This document shows, piece after piece, positions 42,456 to 52,721 of a stretch of DNA of 60,367 bases (its first letter is position 1; the number at the start of each line of letters is the position of its first letter). Position numbers and translations under genes: made by a program. Source of the DNA: Candidatus Rokuibacteriota bacterium (GTDB taxonomy: Bacteria > Methylomirabilota > Methylomirabilia > Rokubacteriales > CSP1-6); the NCBI GenBank assembly GCA_003220475.1, contig QHSO01000026.1, forward strand, positions 1 through 60,367. Reading direction: 5' to 3'. Below the pieces are notes generated by a model, which was not told the origin of the DNA, did not search any database, and saw only the letters and a list, made by a program, of their open reading frames with translations.

Positions 42456-43646
42456 ATGGCGCGCATTGCGTATTTCGACTGTCCGAGCGGGGCGGCGGGA
42501 GACATGATCATGGCGGCGCTGGTCGATGCCGGCGCGCCGTTCGAAGCGCTGCGTGACGGATTGCACGGGCTCGACCTCGGCGGCTGGGAGCTCGTGCGTC
42601 ACGAGGTCCGCCGCGGCGCGTTCCGCGCCACCAAGGTCGACGTCGAGATCGACGCCGCCGCGCATCAGCACCACCGCACGCTCGGCGACATCCTCGCGAT
42701 CCTCGAGCGCAGCCGGCTGCCGGCACCGGTGGCCGAGCGTGCGTGCCGCATCTTCGAGCGGCTCGCGGCCGCGGAAGCGCGCGTGCACGGCACGACGCCC
42801 GAGCGCGTGCACTTCCACGACGTCGGCGCCGTCGATGCGATCGTCGACGTCACGGGCGGCGCGCTCGGTCTGCATCTGCTGGGCGTCGGCAGCGTGTACG
42901 TCTCGCCGCTGCCGCTCGGCGGCGGCTTCGTCGAGGGCGCACACGGCCGGATGCCGATTCCAGGCCCCGGGACCGCGGAGCTGTTGCGCGGCTTTCCCGT
43001 CGTCGACACGGGCGTGCGGTTCGAGCTCGTGACGCCAACGGGCGCGGCGATCCTGACGACGCTGGCGCGGCCCGCGGTGCGGCCGCCCGCGATGACGCTG
43101 GCCGCCGTCGGTTACGGCGCCGGCACGCGGGACCTGCCCGACACGCCGAACGTGTTGCGTTGTTTCGTCGGCGAGCCCGCGGACGCGGGCGGCGCGACCG
43201 AGACGATCGTGCAGGTGGAGACGACGATCGACGACATGTCGCCGCAGCTCTACGAGCCGCTCGTCGATCGTCTCTTCGAGACGGGCGCGCTCGACGTGTT
43301 CCTCACGCCGGTGGTGATGAAGCGGAGTCGGCCCGGCACGGTGCTCACCGCGCTGTGCGCACCCGACCGGGTGGGCGACCTGAGCCGCGTGCTGTTCGAA
43401 GAATCCTCCACCATCGGCGTGCGCTGGTCCGAGTGGCGCCGCGCGGTCCTGCCGCGCGAGATGGTGACGCTGACGACGACCTACGGCCCCATCCCGTTCA
43501 AGGTCTCCCGGCTCGAGGGCCGCGTCGTGACGGTCACGCCGGAATTCGCCGACGTCGCGCGCATCGCGCGCGAGAAGTCGCTGCCCGTGCGCGAGGTGCT
43601 GGACCAGGCGCGCGCGGAAGGCCGCCGGCTCCTGGCCGGGCGTTGA
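42456..43646 (+). CDS. larC: LarC, nickel insertion protein for NPN
   Basis: A 396-aa CTP-dependent cyclometallase that inserts nickel into the pincer nucleotide. It is one unbroken frame, unlike Lactobacillus where larC needs a ribosomal frameshift (LarC1/LarC2). Family marks: IAYFDCPSGAAGDMIMAAL at the N-terminus, histidine cluster AAHQHHRTLGDI, RVHFHDVGAVDAIVDV, and VETTIDDMSPQLYEPL. With larE and larB the whole cofactor pathway is present, but no LarA racemase lies in the window. Confidence 0.95.
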   Translation: MARIAYFDCPSGAAGDMIMAALVDAGAPFEALRDGLHGLDLGGWELVRHEVRRGAFRATKVDVEIDAAAHQHHRTLGDILAILERSRLPAPVAERACRIFERLAAAEARVHGTTPERVHFHDVGAVDAIVDVTGGALGLHLLGVGSVYVSPLPLGGGFVEGAHGRMPIPGPGTAELLRGFPVVDTGVRFELVTPTGAAILTTLARPAVRPPAMTLAAVGYGAGTRDLPDTPNVLRCFVGEPADAGGATETIVQVETTIDDMSPQLYEPLVDRLFETGALDVFLTPVVMKRSRPGTVLTALCAPDRVGDLSRVLFEESSTIGVRWSEWRRAVLPREMVTLTTTYGPIPFKVSRLEGRVVTVTPEFADVARIAREKSLPVREVLDQARAEGRRLLAGR

Positions 43647-43705
43647 CAGGGCCGGGGCGGCGTCTTACCCTCTCACGCGCCGAGGTCATACCCAGGAGGT
43701 CCTGC

Positions 43706-44182
43706 GTGAAGCACTCAGTCAAAATGACGATCAACGGACAGACCCAGAGCCACGAGGTCGAGCCGCGCCTCCTGCTCGTGCACTACATCCGCGAGACGGT
43801 CGGCCTCACCGGCACGCACGTCGGCTGCGACACGAGCCAGTGCGGCGCTTGCACGATTCTGATCAACGGGCAGGCGGTGAAATCGTGCACCGTCTTCGCC
43901 GTGCAGGCGGACGGCGCCAAGATCACGACCATCGAGGGGCTCGCGAAGAACGGCGACCTGCATCCCATCCAGCAGGGCTTCTGGGAAAAGCACGGGCTGC
44001 AGTGCGGCTTCTGCACGCCTGGCATGATCCTGGCCGCGTATCAGATGCTCGAGCGCTATCCGAAACCGTCGGAAGAGCAGATCCGTCACCAGCTCGATGG
44101 CAACCTCTGCCGGTGCACCGGCTACCACAACATCGTGAAGGCGATTCAGTGGGCCTCGGAGCACATGGCCGGAGCGAAGTGA
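43706..44182 (+). CDS. molybdenum hydroxylase 2Fe-2S subunit (CoxS-like)
   Basis: A 158-aa subunit of a xanthine dehydrogenase/CO dehydrogenase-type heterotrimer. It binds a plant-type cluster through GCDTSQCGACTILI and a second one through CGFCTPGMILA and CRCTGYHNIVKA. The GTG at 43706 is certain because AGGAGGT ends five nt before it. It passes electrons from the molybdenum site in the large subunit to the FAD subunit. First gene of the small-large-medium operon. Confidence 0.95.
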   Translation: MKHSVKMTINGQTQSHEVEPRLLLVHYIRETVGLTGTHVGCDTSQCGACTILINGQAVKSCTVFAVQADGAKITTIEGLAKNGDLHPIQQGFWEKHGLQCGFCTPGMILAAYQMLERYPKPSEEQIRHQLDGNLCRCTGYHNIVKAIQWASEHMAGAK

Positions 44183-44191
44183 GGTAGCGCC

Positions 44192-46558
<2,367 letters not shown>

Positions 46559-46571
46559 AGGAGAGAGGACC

Positions 46572-47435
46572 ATGTATCCAGCCGCGTTCGAGTACCACGC
46601 TCCGGCCAGCGTCGCGGATGCTCTCAAGCTGCTCGGCAAGCTCGACGACGCCAAGATCCTCGCCGGCGGTCACAGCCTGATTCCGATGATGAAGCTCCGC
46701 CTGGCCCAGCCCAAGCACCTCATCGACCTGCGCAAGGTGGCCGGATTGACGGGAATCAAAGAAGACAAGGGCATGATCGCCATCGGCGCGATGACGACGC
46801 ACTGGGAAGTCGAATCGTCGAAGGTGCTCAAGTCGAAGTGCCCCGTCGTGTCCGAGACGGCGGCGATGATCGGCGATCCCGCCGTGCGCAACAAGGGCAC
46901 GATCGGCGGCTCGCTCGCGCACGGCGATCCAGCCGCCGACATGCCGGCGACGGTCATCGCGCTGGGCGCCGAGTTCGTGTGCCAGGGCAAGAAGAAGCGC
47001 ACGGTGAAGGTCGACGACTGGTTCAAGGGAATCATGGAGACGGCGCTGGGCGAGGACGAGCTGCTCGTCGAGATCCGCGTGCCCGCGCTGGCCAAGGGCA
47101 CCGGCGCCGCCTATCTGAAGTTCCCGCACCCCGCGTCGCGCTTCGCGGTTGTCGGCGTGGCCGCGGTCGTCACGCTCGACAAGGAAGGCAAGTGCACCAA
47201 GGCGGGCGTCGGCGTCACCGGCGCCGGCACGCACGCGGTGCGGGCCAAGGGCGTCGAGGCGGCGCTCAGCGGCAAGAAGCTCGACGCCGCCGCGATCGAG
47301 GCCGCGGCCGCGAAGGCCGCCGACGGTGTCGACGTGCAGGCCGACCTGCAGGGCTCGGAGGAGTACAAGGCGCACCTCTGTCGCGTGTTCGCCAAGCGCG
47401 CGATCGAGGCCGCGGTCAAGCGCGCGCACGCGTAA
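46572..47435 (+). CDS. molybdenum hydroxylase FAD-binding subunit (CoxM-like)
   Basis: A 287-aa FAD subunit. The two FAD loops are AGGHSLIPMMKLRL near the N-terminus and NKGTIGGSLAHGDPAADMPA in the middle. It is the third subunit of the heterotrimer and donates electrons onward to a quinone or soluble acceptor. GGAGAGAGGACC precedes the ATG. The unusual lysine/alanine-rich C-terminal region (KAADGVDVQADLQGSEEYK) is normal for this family. A strong hairpin follows the stop. Confidence 0.94.
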   Translation: MYPAAFEYHAPASVADALKLLGKLDDAKILAGGHSLIPMMKLRLAQPKHLIDLRKVAGLTGIKEDKGMIAIGAMTTHWEVESSKVLKSKCPVVSETAAMIGDPAVRNKGTIGGSLAHGDPAADMPATVIALGAEFVCQGKKKRTVKVDDWFKGIMETALGEDELLVEIRVPALAKGTGAAYLKFPHPASRFAVVGVAAVVTLDKEGKCTKAGVGVTGAGTHAVRAKGVEAALSGKKLDAAAIEAAAAKAADGVDVQADLQGSEEYKAHLCRVFAKRAIEAAVKRAHA

Positions 47436-47445
47436 GTCATCGACG

Positions 47446-47473
47446 GCGGGCGCGGGCCCGGTCCCGCGCCCGC
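47446..47473 (+). terminator. 11-bp GC hairpin between FAD-subunit gene and mocA
   Basis: GCGGGCGCGGG (47446-47456) pairs with CCCGCGCCCGC (47463-47473) around a CCCGGT loop. No T-run follows, so it may act as an attenuator or end-stabilising structure and not as a full terminator. Confidence 0.45.
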
Positions 47474-47480
47474 GCTCACC

Positions 47481-48068
47481 GTGATCGCCGCGATCGTTCT
47501 CGCCGCCGGGCTGGCCCGGCGCATGGGCCGCCAGAAGCTCCTCCTCGATCTCAAGGGCAAACCGGTCATTCGCTGGAGCATCGAAGGCGTCCTCCCGCAC
47601 GTCGACGACTGCATCGTCGTAACCGGTCGAGACGACGCCGCGTTGCGCACGGCGCTGCGTGACCTGAGCGTGCGCTTCGCCGTCAATCCACGGCCGCAGG
47701 ACGGGCAGGGCTCCTCCATCGCGGTCGGCGCGGCGGCGCTGGAGCCATCGACGGCGGCCGCGCTCGTCGTGCTCGGCGACCAGCCGCTCACGCCGCCGAG
47801 CGTGATTCCCGCGCTGCTCGCCGCGCAGCAGGCCAGTGGAAAGGCCATCGCGGCGCCGTCGTACCGCGGCACGCGCGGCACGCCGGTGCTCTTCGCCGCC
47901 TCCGTGTTCGCGGAGCTCCGAGCGCTCGCCGGTGATTCCGGCGCACGTGCCGTCGTCCAGGCCCGATCGGACCGCGTCGAAATCGTCGACGTCGACGTCG
48001 CGATGCCGGCGGACGTCGACACGCCGGAGGACTTCGCGCGCCTGCATGGCGTCGGGGAAGGCTTGTGA
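47481..48068 (+). CDS. mocA: MocA-type molybdenum cofactor cytidylyltransferase
   Basis: A 195-aa nucleotidyltransferase that converts Mo-molybdopterin to the cytosine dinucleotide form used by xanthine-dehydrogenase-family enzymes. Nucleotide-binding motif LAAGLARRMGRQKLLLDL at the N-terminus (LAAGxSxRMGxxK type), DGQGSSIAVGAAAL and LGDQPLTPPSVIPALL follow; the C-terminal DVDTPEDFARL is typical. GTG start. It serves the adjacent hydroxylase. Confidence 0.92.
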   Translation: MIAAIVLAAGLARRMGRQKLLLDLKGKPVIRWSIEGVLPHVDDCIVVTGRDDAALRTALRDLSVRFAVNPRPQDGQGSSIAVGAAALEPSTAAALVVLGDQPLTPPSVIPALLAAQQASGKAIAAPSYRGTRGTPVLFAASVFAELRALAGDSGARAVVQARSDRVEIVDVDVAMPADVDTPEDFARLHGVGEGL

Positions 48069-48076
48069 GGCGAGGC

Positions 48077-48089
48077 TAGAATAGACGCC
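48077..48089 (+). promoter_or_regulatory. TAGAAT box, putative leaderless -10 of the MoxR gene
   Basis: TAGAAT (48077-48082) lies 7 nt before the ATG at 48090; no ribosome site is present. Confidence 0.45.
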
Positions 48090-48977
48090 ATGCGCGACGA
48101 GATCCGGAAGATCCAGCAGCTGATGGAGGCCGCCGACTATGTGACCGACGCCCCGGTGGCGACGTCGGTGCATCTGGCGACGACGTTGCGGAAGCCGCTT
48201 CTGATCGAGGGCCACGCCGGGGTCGGCAAGACCGAGATCGCGAAGGTCATGGCGCGCATGCTCGGCACGAACCTGATCCGCCTGCAATGCTACGAAGGCC
48301 TCGACGCCGCGGTGATGCTCTACGAGTGGAACTACCAGAAGCAGATTCTCCACATCAAGCTGCACGAGACGTCGGGACGCACCGCTTCGGAGGAAGAGCG
48401 CGAGATCTTCTCCGAGCCGTTTCTGCTGCGGCGACCGCTGCTCCAGGCGATCACGCAGATCGACCAGCCGCCCGTCCTGCTCGTCGACGAAGTCGACAGG
48501 TCGGATGAAGAGGCGGAAAGTTTCATGCTCGAGGTCTTCTCCGACTGGCAGGTGACGATCCCGGAGATCGGCACGATCAAGGCGACGCACCCGCCACACG
48601 TCGTGCTCACCTCCAATCGCACGCGCGAGCTGTCCGACGCCCTCCGCCGCCGCTGCCTCTATCTCTGGATCGACTACCCGGACTTCGACAAGGAAGTCCG
48701 GATCGTGCAGCTGAAGGTGCCGCAGATCAACCAGGCGCTCGCGCGCGAGGTGACGCGGTTCATGGAGTCGCTGCGCCGCATGCGCCTGGCCAAGGTGCCC
48801 GGGGTCGCCGAGACGCTCGACTGGGCCCACGCGCTGGCCGCGCTGCACGCCGATCACCTCGACGAGACGCTGGTGAGCGAGACGATCGGTACGGTGCTGA
48901 AGGATGCCGACGACATCAAGCGCTTCCGCGCGGAGGTTGCCAAGTCCGGTCTCGGCCCACTGCTCGCCACCCCCTGA
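48090..48977 (+). CDS. MoxR-family AAA+ ATPase (CoxD-like)
   Basis: A 295-aa MoxR-type AAA+ ATPase. Walker A GHAGVGKTEIA, Walker B VLLVDEVDRSDEEAESFMLEV and sensor 1 VVLTSNRTRELSDALRRRC are intact. In CO dehydrogenase clusters the equivalent CoxD acts with the VWA protein CoxE to mature the molybdenum-copper site or activate the enzyme; here the VWA gene follows 2 nt later. It probably matures the hydroxylase encoded upstream. Confidence 0.93.
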   Translation: MRDEIRKIQQLMEAADYVTDAPVATSVHLATTLRKPLLIEGHAGVGKTEIAKVMARMLGTNLIRLQCYEGLDAAVMLYEWNYQKQILHIKLHETSGRTASEEEREIFSEPFLLRRPLLQAITQIDQPPVLLVDEVDRSDEEAESFMLEVFSDWQVTIPEIGTIKATHPPHVVLTSNRTRELSDALRRRCLYLWIDYPDFDKEVRIVQLKVPQINQALAREVTRFMESLRRMRLAKVPGVAETLDWAHALAALHADHLDETLVSETIGTVLKDADDIKRFRAEVAKSGLGPLLATP

Positions 48978-48979
48978 CC

Positions 48980-49973
48980 GTGAGCCGCAGTCTCGGCGCC
49001 GCGATGGTCCGCTTCGCTGCGGCGCTACGCCGGCACGGCGTGCCCGTCACGCCGGAGCACGTCACCGACGGCGTGCGCGCGCTCGAGCACCTCGATCTGG
49101 CCGACCGCGACGAGGTCCGCACCGGATTGCGCGCCGTCTTCGCGGGCCGGCCCGAGGACTTCACGATTTTCGACCGGGTCTTCGACGCGTTCTGGCGCGT
49201 CGCCACCGAGGCCGATCGCGTAGCCGAGGCGCTCGCGCCGCCGGCCCTGCCCGAGCACGCGCCGCCGGGCCTCGAGCGCGCCGGCCGCGAGACGCTGGCG
49301 CTGGAAGCGTGGCAAGACGACGGTGACGGTGACGCCGGCGACGAGCCCGTCGGCGTGCCCGCGGCCTCGGAGCTCGAGGCGCTGGCCGCGCGTGATTTCT
49401 CGACGTTCTCGCCGGACCAGCTGGAGGAGGTCTTGCGGGTGACCTTGAAGATCGCCCGGCGCCTCGCGCGGCGCATCAGCCGGCGCCGGCGGCCGTCCGC
49501 GCGACGCGGGCGCATCGATCTGCGGCGCACGCTGCGCGCCAACCTCACGCGCGGCGAGCTGATCGATCTGCGCTACCGGCGGCGCAAGCGCAAGAAGGTG
49601 CGGCTCGTGCTGCTGTGCGACGTGTCGGGCTCGATGGATCTCTACAGCCGCTTTCTGCTGGTCGGGCGGCACGAAGATCGGCGAGTCGCTCGCCGAGTTC
49701 AATCGCGGCTGGCCCGCACTGGTCGATCGCCGCACGATTGTGATCATCCTCTCCGACGGCTGGGACACCGGCGACCCGGACGTGCTGGCCGCCGAGCTGC
49801 TGCGCATCAAGCGCCGGGCGGGCCGCGTCATCTGGCTCAATCCACTGCTCGGCAATCCGTCGTACGAGCCGCTCACGCGGGGGATGGCCGCCGCGCTGCC
49901 GCTCGTGGACCGGTTCGCGGCCGCTCATAACCTGGCCGCCCTGCGCGACCTCGCCGGATCGCTGTCGCTCTGA
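48980..49973 (+). pseudogene. VWA-domain CoxE-like protein, internal segment missing
   Basis: Partner of the MoxR ATPase. Frame 1 from the GTG at 48980 encodes the helical N-terminal domain, the basic region RRRRPSARRGRIDLRRTLR and the MIDAS metal site LLCDVSGSMDLYSRFLL to about 49660. The C-terminal half, from SGGTKIGESLAEFNRGW through IILSDGWDTGDP to ALRDLAGSLSL and the stop at 49973, is in another frame. About 45 residues between (rest of the MIDAS half of the VWA domain) are missing. Start overlap with moxR is minimal, and co-expression is clear. Confidence 0.85.
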
Positions 49974-50103
49974 GCCGCGCGGCGGTCGCCGAGCGTCGCG
50001 GTCCGCTGCAGAGAGTCCGCGACGGGCTGCGGGACTTCTGCAACGCGCTGCATGATTCGCCTCCGGTCAGTGGTGCATCGCCGCGATTTTGCGAGGGTCC
50101 GCC

Positions 50104-50119
50104 TGGCTTCGTGCTTGCA
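50104..50119 (+). promoter_or_regulatory. sigma-54 promoter (-24/-12)
   Basis: TGGC-N7-TTGCA (50104-50119) has GG and GC at the required 10-nt interval and matches the consensus TGGCAC-N5-TTGCA except at the two bases after TGGC. The predicted start of transcription is close to 50130, just before the ATG at 50136. Confidence 0.6.
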
Positions 50120-50135
50120 CTTCCCACAAACCGGC

Positions 50136-50327
50136 ATGAGAAAGATCATCGCGCCGGTAATGCTGCTGCTCCTCGCGGTGGTGCACGGACCGACGCAGGC
50201 GCAGGCGCTCGTCTCGTCCCTCTTCCCGAGCGTTTTCCCGCTGGCGACGAGCGAGCCGGCGATGCTGTTCCTCACTGGCTTAGCGCTTCTCAGTCTCTCT
50301 TCGGTCGGCCGCGGTCGCACGCGCTAG
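50136..50327 (+). CDS. 63-aa secreted protein with PEP-CTERM-like sorting signal
   Basis: From the ATG at 50136 the protein has a signal peptide (MRKIIAPVMLLLLAVVHGPT, cleavage after AQA) and ends SEPAMLFLTGLALLSLSS followed by VGRGRTR. That ending copies the architecture of PEP-CTERM exosortase signals (VPEP, hydrophobic helix, arginine cluster), with SEP in place of PEP. The middle is only about 15 residues. A sigma-54 promoter lies directly upstream, a known mode of control for PEP-CTERM genes. No exosortase or PrsK/PrsR lies in the window. The frame extends upstream, but without a better start. Confidence 0.6.
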   Translation: MRKIIAPVMLLLLAVVHGPTQAQALVSSLFPSVFPLATSEPAMLFLTGLALLSLSSVGRGRTR

Positions 50328-50373
50328 CGTCGCCGCCGGGCGACGTTCGATTTCGTTTTCCCGCCACCGAGCG

Positions 50374-50387
50374 TATGATTGAGTGCC
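50374..50387 (+). promoter_or_regulatory. TATGAT box, putative leaderless -10 of xdhC
   Basis: TATGAT (50374-50379) lies 8 nt before the GTG at 50388; no ribosome site is seen. Confidence 0.45.
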
Positions 50388-51455
50388 GTGGCGGAACTCT
50401 TCGATCACATTGACGAATTGCGGCGCGCTGGCGGGCGCGTCGCCGTCGCCACCCTCGTCAACACCCGCGGCACCACTCCGCGCAAAGAAGGCGCCAAGAT
50501 GCTGGTGGGCGAGGGCGGCCGCGTGCTGGGCTCCGTCACCATCGGCGGCTGCGTCGACGCCCAGGTGATCGAGGAATCCGAAGACGTTCTGAGCACGATG
50601 CGCCCGCGCCTGCTCGAGATGAACCTGGGCGACGAGGACGCGTGGGAGATCGGCCTCACGTGCGGCGGGACCATCGAGGTGTTCGTCGAGCCACTCGCGC
50701 TCGACGGCTCGCCCGACGTCGGCGCGCGCATATACGAGCGCGTGCGCGAGCACGCGCGCCGCGGTGGACACGGCGCGATCGTGACTCGCCTCGACGGCCC
50801 CGGCGGCAAGCTGCTGGTCCTGGACGACGGCACCGGCGAGGGCACGCTGGGCGACGCGTTCCTCGACGAGCGCTTCGCCGCCGAAGCGCGCGACGCCATC
50901 ACGCGCGGAGCCTCAGGGGCGCTGTTCCTCGAATCTGTGCGCGGCTTCGTGGAAGTCATCGCGCCGCCGTCCCTGCTGCTCGTGGTCGGCGCCGGTCACG
51001 TCGCCATGCCGCTCACCTCGCTGGCGCGGGTCCTCGGCTACCGCACCGTGGTCGTGGACGGCCGACCGCGGTTCGCGACCAAGGAACGCTTTCCCGACGT
51101 CGACGAGCTCAAGGTCGGCATCCCGTCCGAGCTCATTCGCGACTACCCGCTGGTGCCATCCACCGCGCTCGTGCTCGTCGCGCATGACTACAAGTACGAC
51201 CTGCCGGTGCTCACGCACGCGCTGAGCACGGACGTCGGTTACATCGGCATGCTGGGCTCCTCGCGACGCGGCACGACGATCCTGCATCACCTCGCTGAGG
51301 ACGGCGTCACGCCCGAGGCGCTCGCGCGTGTGCACGTGCCGATCGGCCTCGATCTCGGTGCGCGCTCCGCACCCGAGATCGCGCTCGCGATCCTGGCCGA
51401 GATCCAGATGGTGCGCGGCGGCGGCAGCGGGCGCTTCCTGAGCCGGCGAACGTGA
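50388..51455 (+). CDS. xdhC: XdhC/CoxF-family maturation protein
   Basis: A 355-aa member of the XdhC family, which binds molybdenum cofactor, promotes its sulfuration and inserts it into xanthine-dehydrogenase-type enzymes. N-terminal XdhC_CoxI domain: ATLVNTRGTTPRKEGAKMLV, GCVDAQVIEE and LTCGGTIEVFVEPL (the conserved CGG). C-terminal Rossmann domain begins LLVVGAGHVAMPL and ends with GYIGMLGSSRR. The GTG at 50388 is preferred over the in-frame TTG 50379. It overlaps the next gene by 4 nt. Confidence 0.93.
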   Translation: MAELFDHIDELRRAGGRVAVATLVNTRGTTPRKEGAKMLVGEGGRVLGSVTIGGCVDAQVIEESEDVLSTMRPRLLEMNLGDEDAWEIGLTCGGTIEVFVEPLALDGSPDVGARIYERVREHARRGGHGAIVTRLDGPGGKLLVLDDGTGEGTLGDAFLDERFAAEARDAITRGASGALFLESVRGFVEVIAPPSLLLVVGAGHVAMPLTSLARVLGYRTVVVDGRPRFATKERFPDVDELKVGIPSELIRDYPLVPSTALVLVAHDYKYDLPVLTHALSTDVGYIGMLGSSRRGTTILHHLAEDGVTPEALARVHVPIGLDLGARSAPEIALAILAEIQMVRGGGSGRFLSRRT

Positions 51456-52423
51456 AGGCGGTTGCACAGCGCCGCGACGGCGCGACGAGCGACGTGCTCG
51501 TCGGCAAGGTCCTCTGCCACGACGTGCGCGACGCCGCCGGCAAGGTCGCGCTCGCCAAGGGCGCCCGGCTCGACGCCGAGGCGGCGCACGCGCTGCTGGC
51601 GTTGCCCTGGGACGAGGTCCATCTGCTCGCGCTCGAGCCCGGTGATCTGCACGAGGAAGACGCGGGGCGACGGCTCGCCGCCGCGGTCGCCGGCGACGGC
51701 GTCGAGGTCAAGGGGTACACCGGCGGCCAGTGGACACTGACCGCGACGCGCCGCGGATTGGTCCGCGTGGACACGGCGCGGCTGGCCGGCGTGAACGTGC
51801 ATCAAGGCATCGCCGTCTTCACGCTGTTCGACCGCCAGCCGGTCGATCGCGGCGAGTCCGTCGCGAAGGCGAAAGTGACGCCGCTGGCGATCGGCGGCGA
51901 CACGGTGAGCGGGGTCGAGCAGGCGGCGCGCGGGGGTGCGGTCAGCGTGGCCGCCTTCCGCCCCGCCGCGCTGGGCACGGTCGCCCGCGAAAGCCTCGAG
52001 CCCAAGCAGCGCGCGCGGTTCGAGGGCGCGCTGAAGACGAAGATCGACTGGCTCGGCGGACGGCTGCTACCGGTGCGCTTCGCCGGCGCCTCGCCGCGGG
52101 CCGTCGCCGACGAGCTGAGCGCGCTGCGTGCCGAGGGCGCCGACGTGCTGATCGTCGCCGGCGCGAGCGCGCTCGATCCGCTCGATCCGGTGTTCGGCGG
52201 GCTCACCCTGCTCGGCGCGCGCATGGAGCGTCACGGTGCGCCGGCGCATCCGGGCAGCCTGCTGTTCCTCGCGCGGTGGCAGGATCTGCCCGTGCTCGGG
52301 ATGCCGACGTGCGGCATGTTCTCGCAGGCGACGACGTTCGACCTCGTCCTGCCGCGTCTCCTGGCGGGGGAAGTGATCGGCAACCAGGAGATCGCCGCCC
52401 TCGGCCACGGGCTTCCGCGGTGA
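51452..52423 (+). CDS. molybdopterin-binding (MoeA/MogA-like) domain protein
   Basis: A 323-aa protein with an N-terminal region recalling the MoeA entry domains (LVGKVLCHDVRDAAGKVALA) and a MogA-like fold in the second half (ADVLIVAGASALDPLDPVF, GMPTCGMFSQATTFDLVLPRLL, with G-M-P in the place of the GLPG motif). Such fused proteins occur with XdhC and MocA in molybdenum hydroxylase clusters and probably handle MCD or Mo-cofactor. The last residues IAALGHGLPR look truncated: relatives run on beyond GHGG, and the sequence passes at once into the inside of a SufU-like gene. Confidence 0.82.
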   Translation: MKAVAQRRDGATSDVLVGKVLCHDVRDAAGKVALAKGARLDAEAAHALLALPWDEVHLLALEPGDLHEEDAGRRLAAAVAGDGVEVKGYTGGQWTLTATRRGLVRVDTARLAGVNVHQGIAVFTLFDRQPVDRGESVAKAKVTPLAIGGDTVSGVEQAARGGAVSVAAFRPAALGTVARESLEPKQRARFEGALKTKIDWLGGRLLPVRFAGASPRAVADELSALRAEGADVLIVAGASALDPLDPVFGGLTLLGARMERHGAPAHPGSLLFLARWQDLPVLGMPTCGMFSQATTFDLVLPRLLAGEVIGNQEIAALGHGLPR

Positions 52424-52721
52424 GCTGCCGGGCGCGACCGCGACGGCCGAGGACGTCAATCCGCTCTGCGGCGACCGCGTCCGGATGCAGGTGAAGCTCG
52501 ACGGCGGGCGCGTGAGCGCGGCGCGCTTCGCCGGTGACTCGTGTGCGATCTGCACCGCGTCAGCCGACGTGCTGTCGGAAATGGTCGAGGGGCGCTCGCG
52601 CGCGGAGGCGGCGGCGCTCGGTGCCGGCGACGTCCTCGGCGTGCTGCAGGCCGACGTGCGGCCGACACGCATGCGCTGCGTGACGCTGCCGATCACCGTG
52701 CTCGCAAAGGCGCTGGGATGA
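52419..52721 (+). pseudogene. sufU: SufU-like iron-sulfur scaffold, N-terminus missing
   Basis: SufU is a zinc-dependent sulfur acceptor for SufS. The coding signal begins abruptly inside the protein at RGELPGATATAEDVNPLCG and continues with FAGDSCAICTASADVLSEMV to RPTRMRCVTLPITVLAKAL; the three cysteine ligands are present. The first 20 or so residues (usual form ..LYREVILDHYRNPR..) and any start codon are absent; an ATG at 52485 could start only a partial protein. The previous gene ends at the same point, so a block spanning both gene ends seems lost. Its stop overlaps the sufS ATG. Confidence 0.78.

Noticed and set aside
42370-42456. 28-codon frame between larB and larC
   Set aside because: It overlaps the larC start, has no ribosome site, and its alanine/serine-rich peptide matches nothing known.
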